Source: G020350405 sp964513655 (GTDB lineage Bacteria; Planctomycetota; Phycisphaerae; Sedimentisphaerales; Anaerobacaceae). From it: 14,563 nt of DNA. The notes beneath the pieces are model-generated. The model worked only from the letters and a program-made list of their open reading frames with translations, did not search any database and was not told the origin of the DNA. Below, one piece after another: positions 7,703 to 14,127 of the stretch; within the stretch, counting starts at the first letter, position 1, and the number at the start of each line of letters is the position of its first letter. A program made the translations under genes and the position numbers. Where the stretch lies: positions 1-14,563 of the forward strand of contig CAZENQ010000080.1 of the NCBI GenBank assembly GCA_964513655.1, given 5' to 3'.

Positions 7703-8941
7703 ATGGGACATTTTTTAGTGAAGTCGAAATCGTTGCAGAGCCTTGTCATTTTTTTTGGCTTTGTGGTAGGTGGATTTGCTGGTTCAGTCCGTGCCGGCGG
7801 GCTTTATCTTGAGAGTGAATTCGGCACGCCGAGTATGGGAGCGGCCGGTGCAGGTGCGCAGGCAGAGGCGTGGGACGCTTCGACGGCTTGGCACAACCCT
7901 GCAGGTATGACGCGTATCGACGGAAGTGAATTAATGCTCACAGGCGGGTTTGGTTTTTCGAGAGTAAAATTTGACAGGGACTTCGTCTTTCCCGGAATAA
8001 CGGGCGGTGATGGAGGTGACGCAGGGGGTTTTTTCCCGCTGGGAGGGATATTCTACGTACACAGTCTCTCGGATGACTGGAAATTCGGTTTGAGTACTTA
8101 TTCGATTTCCGGGGCGGTTCTTGATTACGAGAACGACTGGGCGGGCAGATTCTTGGTACAGGATGTAGAAATTATTACGGCAACTGTCCAGCCGTCGCTG
8201 GCCTACAGGCTCAACGATGAGCTGTCCTTGGCGGCGAGTTTTGGGGCAATATATGGGAACCTTGAGATGGATTTGGCAATTCCAGGCGTTGGAGGACTAC
8301 CCGGTCCAACAAACGCAACCCTTGACGGTGACGACTGGGAATACGGTTATGGTTTTTCTGCTCTATACGAAATCAGTGAAACCACCCGCATAGGTGCGAT
8401 GTACTGGTCGGAGGTTGAATTTAACTTCAGCGGCGATCTGAAGGTAACAGGCGTAGGAGGTGTAGGGTCTGATACTGATTTACCTTTAGCCCAATTTGTC
8501 AGGGGTGGTATTTATCATCAACTCAACGAGAAATGGGCACTTGTAGGGACAGTTGCGTGGGAAGACTGGAGCACAATGGGCGATGTGTTTGTATCAACAG
8601 ACGGCGGAGCAGGTGCATCATTGCCGCGCAACTGGAGCGATACTTATCATTATGCAGCCGGTTTTCACTATCGGCCAAAGGATAAATGGTTAATCAGGGC
8701 AGGTGTTGCATACGATACCAACCCTGTGGATGCTTCTGACAGAACGCCGGATATGCCGATAGACCGTCAGGTTCGTTATGCGGCGGGTGTTCAATACGAG
8801 TATAGTGAGACTCTTACCCTTGGTGTATCCTTTGAATATATGGATATGGGCAGTGCTAAGATAAGAAGGCCGTTATTTAGAGGTGATTATGAAGATAACG
8901 ATATTTATGTCGTGGGTGTGTTTGCGAACTGGAAGTTCTGA
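7703..8941 (+). CDS. OMPP1/FadL/TodX family outer-membrane transporter
   Basis: A 412-residue FadL-type porin. I chose the ATG at 7703 because AAAGGAG lies just upstream (7691-7697) and because it opens directly into a signal peptide (hydrophobic core about 12-26, likely cut after SVRA, before GGLYL); the frame is open 59 codons further upstream but that part looks non-coding. The mature N-terminus shows the FadL signature: glycine/alanine-rich GAAGAGAQAEAWDAST followed by the NPAG motif. The rest is a run of amphipathic beta strands ending in VFANWKF with terminal Phe, as in outer-membrane barrels. FadL relatives let long-chain fatty acids or aromatic hydrophobic compounds cross the outer membrane; the substrate here is unknown. 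It lies between a DUF481 barrel and a DUF3313 lipoprotein. Confidence 0.87.
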   Translation: MGHFLVKSKSLQSLVIFFGFVVGGFAGSVRAGGLYLESEFGTPSMGAAGAGAQAEAWDASTAWHNPAGMTRIDGSELMLTGGFGFSRVKFDRDFVFPGITGGDGGDAGGFFPLGGIFYVHSLSDDWKFGLSTYSISGAVLDYENDWAGRFLVQDVEIITATVQPSLAYRLNDELSLAASFGAIYGNLEMDLAIPGVGGLPGPTNATLDGDDWEYGYGFSALYEISETTRIGAMYWSEVEFNFSGDLKVTGVGGVGSDTDLPLAQFVRGGIYHQLNEKWALVGTVAWEDWSTMGDVFVSTDGGAGASLPRNWSDTYHYAAGFHYRPKDKWLIRAGVAYDTNPVDASDRTPDMPIDRQVRYAAGVQYEYSETLTLGVSFEYMDMGSAKIRRPLFRGDYEDNDIYVVGVFANWKF

Positions 8942-9145
8942 ACATGCGAGTGCCACTTTTTTAAAGAAATCCCCCAAAACTATACTGGATTGCCTTCGAC
9001 ACAGCGGAGCTGAGGAATTTGGGTTCGATGTACAAATGAAAGGCCCAATAATTGGCTTGACGATGCGTTTTTAGTTAATACCGTTATTGTCTCGGCGAGC
9101 TTAGGAGGATAGGATAGATAGTGATAAAAACAAGGAGACAGAAAA

Positions 9146-9766
9146 ATGAAAGGGAAAAGTTTATTGATGGTGGTTGCGGTTGGGATTATGGCAGTGCAAT
9201 GTGGTTGCACGGCACAGAGGGCTCAGACCACGGGGTTTCTGAGCGATTACTCGAAGCTGGAGGCGCAGTCCGATGTCAGTTCTCGGTACCTCGCGCCCGG
9301 CAATCGGCTCGCCAGCTATTCGAAATTTATCATTGACCCGGTCGTGATACATTTCCACACCCGTTCCAAGGCCGCGGAAAAGCTCAAGGAAGAGGATCTT
9401 AGGGACCTCAAGAACTACATGCACGATGCGCTGGTCAAGGCAATTGAAGACCGCTACGAGATTGTTTACCAGCCTGGTCCGCGAGTCGCGAGGCTCAGGG
9501 CTGCACTTACGGACCTGAAGAAGTCGGGCATTGTGCAGAACATTCTGCCTATCGGCAAGGCCATCGGCAGCGGGCTCGGCGGCGCATCGCTCGAAGCGGA
9601 GCTGCTGGATTCACAGACCTCAGAGCAAATAGGAGCCCTTGTCGAGTCGCAGTTAGGAGAGAGATTATCACTTGACGGCTATTCGACCTGGGGCGATGCA
9701 AAGGCGGTTATGGACCGTTGGGCCAAGCGGTTCCGCAAGCGACTGGACGAAGCCCACGGCTATTGA
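9146..9766 (+). CDS. DUF3313 family lipoprotein
   Basis: A 206-residue predicted lipoprotein. The signal peptide (hydrophobic residues 6-17) ends at CGC, with Cys21 the likely lipidated residue; the residues before it (Gln, Cys, Gly) are a poor lipobox. The mature start, GFLSDYSKLEA...SSRYLAPGNRLASYSKFIIDPVVIHF, matches the DUF3313 family, whose function is unknown. The middle has a glycine-rich GKAIGSGLGGASLEAEL stretch and the C-terminus is basic and helical (VMDRWAKRFRKRLDEAHGY). AAGGAG lies eight bases before the ATG. The 204-base gap before it (8942-9145) holds no gene and no clear promoter, so it may be read through from the FadL gene. Confidence 0.8.
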   Translation: MKGKSLLMVVAVGIMAVQCGCTAQRAQTTGFLSDYSKLEAQSDVSSRYLAPGNRLASYSKFIIDPVVIHFHTRSKAAEKLKEEDLRDLKNYMHDALVKAIEDRYEIVYQPGPRVARLRAALTDLKKSGIVQNILPIGKAIGSGLGGASLEAELLDSQTSEQIGALVESQLGERLSLDGYSTWGDAKAVMDRWAKRFRKRLDEAHGY

Positions 9767-9775
9767 GTTCATAAA

Positions 9776-9793
9776 GGTCAATTTAAATTGGCC
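9776..9793. repeat. 18-bp palindrome after the DUF3313 gene
   Basis: GGTCAATTTAAATTGGCC is self-complementary except for one T/G pair and lies ten bases after the stop codon. No T-run follows, so it is a poor intrinsic terminator; it may be an AT-centred binding site. Confidence 0.35.
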
Positions 9794-9858
9794 GGTAAAG
9801 TAAACTGCTGCCACCGCTTAGGGTATTCCCCTATAGAAAAATCAGGCTCAGCCCTGAG

Positions 9859-9886
9859 TTGATGCTGTCCAGCGATGTGTTATAAT
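9859..9886 (+). promoter_or_regulatory. Promoter of the coiled-coil lipoprotein gene
   Basis: TTGATG (9859-9864, four of six -35 matches) is 16 bases from a perfect TATAAT (9881-9886). The start would be near 9893, giving a leader of about 55 nt. An inverted repeat CTCAG-CC-CTGAG (9847-9858) abuts the -35. Downstream, GGATACCGGTAACC (9903-9916) is an imperfect palindrome around ACCGGT. Confidence 0.5.
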
Positions 9887-9947
9887 CCTTAACGTATTGG
9901 TTGGATACCGGTAACCGCCCAAACTATGATTTGGTTGAGATAGCAAA

Positions 9948-11312
9948 ATGAAAATGACAAGTTTTTTAGTTGTTGTGACTGGCCTTTGTACGCTGGGGAT
10001 GCTCTGCGGCTGTGCTGAAGGTCCAGGTCGCACGTTTGGCAGGGGTGCCGCCCTGAAGGCCGGCCAAATGTCCAAAGAGCGCCTCCGTGAAGAGCTCGAT
10101 AATTTTGAGGAATTCTTCCGAAATAATACCAGCCAGGCGCTCATGGAAATCGAGCAGCGACAACCCACAGTCAGGACAAATAGAACTGTGCTGCTTTTAA
10201 GGACACGGGCGAACCAGGCCTTTCATACTATGATGGAGCATGACGACCCCATTATTGCGTTTATTGAGACCTGGGGGCTTTGTGTACGTACGACTCAGTA
10301 TTTTGAAGAAGGCCACGGCAGTAGATTTTTTGGTGAGCACCAGCATTTCATTGTTGACGCCACCAAAAGAAATGAAGCTGAAATCGAGCGAATCGGCAGG
10401 CTCCTGCTGGATGATGAGATGTTTGCCGGGACGCGCAGAAATATCCATGCATTTGCCGGCCGCAATCCAATCAAAGACACATATTCCAACGGCGTTGTTT
10501 ATGCAACACAGGTCAGGGCCGGTGAGCCAAATCCGTACGTAGACGTTGTTACGCTGCCACTGGCGCCCTTCGAGGCATTAAGAGGGGTTGACCGCACAGC
10601 CCTAGCGATAGACAAATTCAGTAACACGGCATCGCGTTTTGCCGATGTTGTCGAGGGATTTCCCGAGACCTCTAAATGGCAGATGCAACTGCTGCTCTAC
10701 GACCTTGAAGAAACCGAGATGGCGAAGTCGTTTCTGGCAAGCGTGTCTCAGCTTTCCGAGAGCAGCGCCCGGCTGGCTGAGACAACGGAAAATCTGCCGG
10801 AAGAGATTCGCCGGCAGCTGTCCGAACTGATTGAAGAGGTTAATGCCAGGCAGGCCAACATTCAGGCAACACTCCAACAGGCGGAGAAAACCGCCGAGAC
10901 TTTTAGCCGCACAGCAGAGGGTGCAAATCAAGCCGCACAGCAATGGGATGCCGCCGCCAAGAGCACTGCTCTGGCGCTGCAGGAGTTTGCAAAACTCAAG
11001 CCACCTAAAAAGAAAACTACCCAGCCCGCAAAGCCTTTCGACATTCTCGAGTACCGTGACACCATAGAAGCCGCAGCCAAAACCGCCAATGAGTTGAGAG
11101 AGCTGGCAATTGAAATCCGCACACTGGCAGAACCCGGCTTTATAGATGCGACTTTAGGACGGACGACCAAACAGGCCCGCGGCCTGACAAACTATATCTT
11201 TTGGCGGGCGGCTCTGCTTGCCGTGCTTGTCTTTGCGCTGGCTTTGGCCTATCGTATTGTAATTAATCGTGTAACCGGCACACAAAGCAAGGAACCATCG
11301 AGAAATGTGTGA
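9948..11312 (+). CDS. Unrecognised lipoprotein with coiled coil and C-terminal membrane helix
   Basis: A 454-residue protein I do not recognise as a known family. The N-terminus is a lipoprotein signal with lipobox LCGC (Cys22, next residue Ala). A helical region (about 30-190) includes the pair HDDPIIAFIETWGLCVRTTQYF. Residues about 254-345 are a long coiled coil rich in Ala, Glu and Gln. A basic proline-rich linker (LKPPKKKTTQPAKP) follows, then a second helical segment and a membrane helix at about 417-439, ending in a short positively charged tail. That layout puts the body in the periplasm with one lipid anchor and one inner-membrane anchor. The ATG at 9948 has only a weak GAGA upstream; a second ATG at 9954 is possible. 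It follows the DUF3313 gene but has its own promoter. Confidence 0.8.
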   Translation: MKMTSFLVVVTGLCTLGMLCGCAEGPGRTFGRGAALKAGQMSKERLREELDNFEEFFRNNTSQALMEIEQRQPTVRTNRTVLLLRTRANQAFHTMMEHDDPIIAFIETWGLCVRTTQYFEEGHGSRFFGEHQHFIVDATKRNEAEIERIGRLLLDDEMFAGTRRNIHAFAGRNPIKDTYSNGVVYATQVRAGEPNPYVDVVTLPLAPFEALRGVDRTALAIDKFSNTASRFADVVEGFPETSKWQMQLLLYDLEETEMAKSFLASVSQLSESSARLAETTENLPEEIRRQLSELIEEVNARQANIQATLQQAEKTAETFSRTAEGANQAAQQWDAAAKSTALALQEFAKLKPPKKKTTQPAKPFDILEYRDTIEAAAKTANELRELAIEIRTLAEPGFIDATLGRTTKQARGLTNYIFWRAALLAVLVFALALAYRIVINRVTGTQSKEPSRNV

Positions 11313-11386
11313 CAGTGTAGAAGCTGTTCAATTCTTACATTAGTCCCCGTAGGTATAACGAATGTTTCACCAGGAAAACCGCCAAA

Positions 11387-11415
11387 ATTACAGACAATGG
11401 TCTGAGTGATAGGAT
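11387..11415 (+). promoter_or_regulatory. Weak candidate promoter of the small gene
   Basis: ATTACA (11387-11392) and TAGGAT (11410-11415) are 17 bases apart, each with four of six matches to the sigma70 consensus. A hairpin CAGAC-AATG-GTCTG (11391-11404) overlaps the spacer. The small gene could equally be read through from the gene before it, since no clear terminator separates them. Confidence 0.22.
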
Positions 11416-11454
11416 TAAAACAATTTTCGTGAAAGAATTTAAGGAGCTGTAACT

Positions 11455-11733
11455 ATGGAACACAAAAAGCATGAAAACGCCGCCAGGCTGAGCCTGAAGA
11501 ATATTGCCATAGGTTTTCTGCTTGGCGTTTGCCTGATGTTAGGGATGGGGGCCAACGGTGGCAGCGGCCGCTATCAATCCTGCGCTGCCGGAGATGACTC
11601 CTCGGCCGTCTTTGTCACCGATACCCAGACAGGCCATACATGGAGGCTCGGCAGAAAGGATACATTGGACTTCGGGACACCGCAAGAGCGAAGGTCTGAG
11701 CGGGCCAAGCAGAAGACCACTAAGGCAAGATAG
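11455..11733 (+). CDS. Small membrane-anchored or exported protein, unknown
   Basis: A 92-residue protein with a charged N-terminus (MEHKKHENAARLSLK), one hydrophobic segment (about 16-34) and then a short glycine/serine-rich stretch. The body contains SSAVFVTDTQTGHTWRLG, a beta-hairpin-like D-T-x-T-G-x-x-W motif that I recall from other small hypothetical proteins, and it ends in a very basic tail (RRSERAKQKTTKAR). The hydrophobic segment is either an uncleaved anchor or a signal peptide cut after GMGA. AAGGAG lies eight bases before the ATG, so translation is well supported. It is the last plus-strand gene of the envelope set and converges with the LacI-type regulator at 11852. No function can be given. 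Confidence 0.75.
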   Translation: MEHKKHENAARLSLKNIAIGFLLGVCLMLGMGANGGSGRYQSCAAGDDSSAVFVTDTQTGHTWRLGRKDTLDFGTPQERRSERAKQKTTKAR

Positions 11734-11851
11734 TAGACAGTGTACTAACACCCGAACCCAGGATGTGAGAAACTATAGCTGCTTTCTGTTTTGCGCCAGA
11801 CGGCCCCCGGTTCCAAAACCCAGATCCAAAAGCTGCCGCTAAAGACCGCTG

Positions 11852-12910
11852 TTATCTGCACCGCCCCGCCGATTCACGGATGACCAGCCGCTCACTCAAT
11901 CTGATAACCTCAGGTCTCGGTTCACCGGCGCTCCTCATTTGTCGCAGTAGCAGCTTGGCTGCAAGCCGGCCCATCTGTTCCGACCTCAAATCAACAAACG
12001 TAAGACCGGGACTCATCACATTACACGCATATTCATCACAAAAACATATCAGGCTCAACTGCTCCGGCACCGAAATACCAAGATTCTGTGCTGCCTGCAT
12101 CAGGTTCAATCCCTCCATGTGCCCGCATGCAACAATCGCCGTTGCCCCGCGCTCTAAGACCGCTGATTGCAGAAAGCCCGCCGCTGACTCAAGCGTCTCT
12201 TCATGTCCGTCAATCGCCGAAAGCCCCCGACTCGCCAGTTCCGACAGATACGCCCGCCGTCGGTCCTCTAAACTGCTGCCGTGCCCTTCAGGATAACCCG
12301 GCAGTGGACCGGCATAAGCAATCCGCCGGTGTCCAAGCTCTATCAGATAACCAACCGCCTGGCGCATCCCGTCGATATCATCTGGAACCACTGAACAGCC
12401 GCGCGCCCCGCACAGACCGTTTATCACCACATATGGAATCCCCGCCATCTCCATCTGCCCCATTGTCACCGATGAACACCTCCCAAGCACAACCGCACCG
12501 GAGATACTCCACGACGGCAGCTCACTCGCCTCAGGCTGCTGCACCGACACGTTCAGTATAACATCGTATTTCTCCGGAGCTGCTCTGAGGCTCTCCGTAA
12601 GCGAACTAATCGCCGTCTGATAGATATTACCGAACCTGCTAAGCGCATTCGCACCGCCAAATACCGATATCATACCGGTCTCGGTATTTGTAAGGCTTCG
12701 AGCGATTAAGTTTGGCCGATAGTTCAACTCCCGTGCCGCTCTGATTACTCGCCGCCGAAGTGTGTCACTGACCGAAAAACCCTCCCCGAGCTTGTTATTC
12801 AGGACCCGGCTGGCAGTCGATTTGCTCACCCGGGCCCGCGCTGCAACGTCCTTCAGAGTAACTGACGACCTGCGGGACTCACTTTCCAGTCTATCACCTT
12901 CAGACCCCAT
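11852..12910 (-). CDS. LacI/GalR family transcriptional regulator
   Basis: A 352-residue repressor of normal family length. After a 16-residue polar lead comes the LacI-type helix-turn-helix (residues 17-40, VTLKDVAARARVSKSTASRV and LNN), then the hinge region (NLIARSLTNTETGMISV). From about residue 78 on it is the periplasmic-binding-protein-like effector domain, with typical GHRRIAYAG and EDRRRAYLSEL stretches, so the effector is probably a sugar or sugar derivative. GGAG lies eight bases before the ATG. Its promoter (12998-13026) is followed at once by AGCAACCGGTTGCT (12975-12988), a typical LacI-family operator with a central CG. It therefore probably represses itself, and the same palindrome at 14009-14022 points to the PEP-CTERM gene as a second target. 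Confidence 0.93.
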   Translation of the reverse strand: MGSEGDRLESESRRSSVTLKDVAARARVSKSTASRVLNNKLGEGFSVSDTLRRRVIRAARELNYRPNLIARSLTNTETGMISVFGGANALSRFGNIYQTAISSLTESLRAAPEKYDVILNVSVQQPEASELPSWSISGAVVLGRCSSVTMGQMEMAGIPYVVINGLCGARGCSVVPDDIDGMRQAVGYLIELGHRRIAYAGPLPGYPEGHGSSLEDRRRAYLSELASRGLSAIDGHEETLESAAGFLQSAVLERGATAIVACGHMEGLNLMQAAQNLGISVPEQLSLICFCDEYACNVMSPGLTFVDLRSEQMGRLAAKLLLRQMRSAGEPRPEVIRLSERLVIRESAGRCR

Positions 12911-12974
12911 TCACCCTTCTCCAAACAACACTCGCTCCCGGACACCACCTCTTCTAACAAACTTGGTTTGCCAA

Positions 12975-12988
12975 AGCAACCGGTTGCT
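12975..12988. promoter_or_regulatory. LacI-type operator O1 (autoregulatory)
   Basis: Perfect 14-bp palindrome AGCAACCGGTTGCT, centred on CG as LacI-family sites are. It would lie at about +4 to +17 of the regulator's transcript, between its -10 and its start codon, a position where binding blocks transcription. The flank reads GTTAGCAACCGGTTGCTT on the minus strand, shared with O2. Confidence 0.85.
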
Positions 12989-12997
12989 AACTCCATT

Positions 12998-13026
12998 ATT
13001 GTACGCTTTTCCTTCTGATAAGTCAA
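12998..13026 (-). promoter_or_regulatory. Promoter of the LacI-type regulator
   Basis: On the minus strand, TTGACT (13026-13021) is 17 bases from TACAAT (13003-12998), each one mismatch from consensus. Transcription would start near 12991, giving a leader of about 80 nt. The -10 context (GCGTACAAT) is identical to that of the PEP-CTERM promoter. Confidence 0.75.
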
Positions 13027-13085
13027 CCAATCTCTTCATTAAATCACAAATTTTATCGTATAATAACGACCAGCTCCAATAGCGC

Positions 13086-13121
13086 ATAAGAAAAGGGCGA
13101 GTCAAGGAGGACGACTCGCCC
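13086..13121 (-). terminator. Intrinsic terminator of the PEP-CTERM gene
   Basis: On the minus strand a perfect 9-bp GC-rich stem (GGGCGAGTC/GACTCGCCC, 9-nt loop) is followed by TTTTCTTAT. It lies about 40 bases after the stop codon at 13163 and isolates the PEP-CTERM transcript from the regulator's promoter. The loop reads GUCCUCCUU. Confidence 0.85.
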
Positions 13122-13124
13122 CTT

Positions 13125-13145
13125 GTGACAAATAAGTCACTTTTT
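13125..13145 (+). terminator. Plus-strand terminator-like hairpin
   Basis: GTGAC-AAATAA-GTCAC followed by TTTTT. The 5-bp stem is short. With the neighbouring minus-strand terminator it could make a two-way transcription barrier, although no plus-strand gene was seen ending here. Confidence 0.35.
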
Positions 13146-13162
13146 CCTCTTTAGCTGTCTTC

Positions 13163-13684
13163 TCAGTGCCTGCGCTTTCTAAGCAGCACCAGACTGCCGA
13201 GCCCTAAAAGGGCAACAGTTGTCGGCTCAGGGACAACTTGAATGTCCGCTGTAGCCAGCTGCGTTCCGCCTGATCCGCCGTTTGTCAAATCAATAGTATA
13301 CGTCCCTACAGCAAGTCCTACGAATTCCACAGTCGACCAGTCACCAACAACAGGTGCATTGGCACCCTTGCCGGAGGACGCGTAATCATGACCAGCGTCT
13401 GGATTACCGCCACTCGTGACGGAACCGCTGCCGCCGGCCGCTGGCAGTAGTATCGTAGCATTCTGCATCTGAGCATTCGAAGGATACTCGCTCGTGGGGA
13501 TAAGGTACACGCCCCACGTAATCTCTTCAGCCGTATCTGAGCTGATTGTAATCACGACTGCTACGCTGATATCTACCGACGTAACAGGCACATCCATACT
13601 CAGTGTCGCTGAAGCGACCGATGACATAATTAGCACAGGCACAAATGTACAAAAAGCTAAAAAACAAAACTTCCTTTTCATCAT
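13163..13684 (-). CDS. PEP-CTERM sorting domain protein
   Basis: A 173-residue surface or extracellular-matrix protein. The signal peptide (residues 1-26, likely cut after SVASA) is followed by a short beta-rich domain with no family I recognise (about 27-148; glycine/serine-rich near 83-108). The C-terminal 23 residues, VPEPTTVALLGLGSLVLLRKRR plus His, are a textbook PEP-CTERM signal: PEP motif at 152-154, hydrophobic helix, basic tail. Such proteins are processed by an exosortase, not present in this window. The start ATGATG has AGGAGG about seven bases upstream. The gene has its own strong promoter at 14038-14067, a LacI-type operator at 14009-14022, a leader of about 347 nt and a terminator at 13086-13121, so it is a single-gene unit apparently controlled by the adjacent regulator. 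Confidence 0.88.
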   Translation of the reverse strand: MMKRKFCFLAFCTFVPVLIMSSVASATLSMDVPVTSVDISVAVVITISSDTAEEITWGVYLIPTSEYPSNAQMQNATILLPAAGGSGSVTSGGNPDAGHDYASSGKGANAPVVGDWSTVEFVGLAVGTYTIDLTNGGSGGTQLATADIQVVPEPTTVALLGLGSLVLLRKRRH

Positions 13685-13780
13685 AATGTGCCTCCTAACT
13701 ATTTTCTCTTCTTCCTTTTCTGTTAATACAAAACTCCCTTCTCGCTCTCAATGTGCACGCGTTAGTCGGTGCCGTGTGGG

Positions 13781-13811
13781 GGTCCTCTTCTGGCAACGAG
13801 CCAAAAGAACC
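13781..13811 (-). other. Leader hairpin, 12 bp with 2-nt bulge
   Basis: On the minus strand GGUUC+UUUUGGC pairs with GCCAGAA+GGACC around the loop UCGUU, with a GA bulge and two G-U pairs. It lies about 100 nt upstream of the start codon, inside the leader. Confidence 0.45.
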
Positions 13812-13911
13812 GTCACCTCTCTTGCACGCCCATTTCGAACAAATTTAAAAAACAATTTTCTCGGAGTGGGGAAGATATGTGAGATTCAGAAATGGTCACC
13901 CTTGCTCGTCC

Positions 13912-13932
13912 GCCGCCTAACACCTCGGCGGC
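13912..13932 (-). other. Leader hairpin GCCGCC/GGCGGC
   Basis: A perfect 6-bp all-GC stem with a 9-nt loop (13918-13926) inside the PEP-CTERM leader. No T-run follows, so it is not a terminator. Confidence 0.4.
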
Positions 13933-14008
13933 CTACTTCTCATCACTCACTCTTCTCTTCTCTACTCCTCTTCTCCAACCGGGTAACTCATACCAAAACG
14001 GCTGCACA

Positions 14009-14022
14009 AGCAACCGGTTGCT
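14009..14022. promoter_or_regulatory. LacI-type operator O2 (PEP-CTERM promoter)
   Basis: Perfect palindrome AGCAACCGGTTGCT, identical to O1 at 12975-12988. It lies at about +10 to +23 of the PEP-CTERM transcript, just past the -10, a repressing position. Confidence 0.82.
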
Positions 14023-14037
14023 AACTCAACTCATTTG

Positions 14038-14067
14038 ATTGTACGCGACGACCACCCCCCGTGTCAA
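14038..14067 (-). promoter_or_regulatory. Promoter of the PEP-CTERM gene
   Basis: On the minus strand a perfect -35 TTGACA (14067-14062) is 18 bases from TACAAT (14043-14038). Transcription would start near 14031. The GCGTACAAT context matches the regulator's promoter, so the two promoter-operator units look related by descent. Confidence 0.78.
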
Positions 14068-14111
14068 GCATTTTCCCCTTGTTCCGATAATTTTTTGAAA
14101 ATTTTTCACTT

Positions 14112-14125
14112 AGCAACCGGTTTCT
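14112..14125. promoter_or_regulatory. LacI-type operator O3 (upstream auxiliary)
   Basis: AGCAACCGGTTTCT differs from O1 and O2 at one base and sits within a wider near-palindrome TTAGCAACCGGTTTCTAA. It lies about 45 bp upstream of the -35, with its centre 103 bp from O2, near ten helical turns. Confidence 0.65.
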
Positions 14126-14127
14126 AA

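Larger units (their letters stand above)
13685..14031 (-). other. Long leader (5' UTR) of the PEP-CTERM transcript
   Basis: If transcription starts near 14031, about 347 nt precede the ATG at 13684. On the minus strand the leader is purine-rich in two blocks (about 13936-13978 and just before the Shine-Dalgarno) and includes two good hairpins (13912-13932 and 13781-13811). A tiny frame MSYPVGEEE lies near its start without a Shine-Dalgarno. I cannot match it to any known riboswitch. Confidence 0.5.

Noticed and set aside
7407..9085. A 17-base direct repeat (TTTTAGTTAATAC, one variable base, GTT) at 7407 and 9069
   Set aside because: It is AT-rich with one mismatch; a match of this quality is expected by chance about once in a few windows of this size, and no larger repeat surrounds it.
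8942..9145. A short gene between the FadL-type and DUF3313 genes
   Set aside because: Only short frames without ribosome-binding sites are present; nothing looks protein-like.
12088..12561. A 157-residue plus-strand frame
   Set aside because: It is the shadow of the LacI-type gene on the other strand, with biased low-complexity translation.
13059..13064. A perfect TATAAT on the plus strand
   Set aside because: No -35 at a proper distance and no plus-strand gene follows; the region is the AT-rich upstream part of the regulator's promoter.
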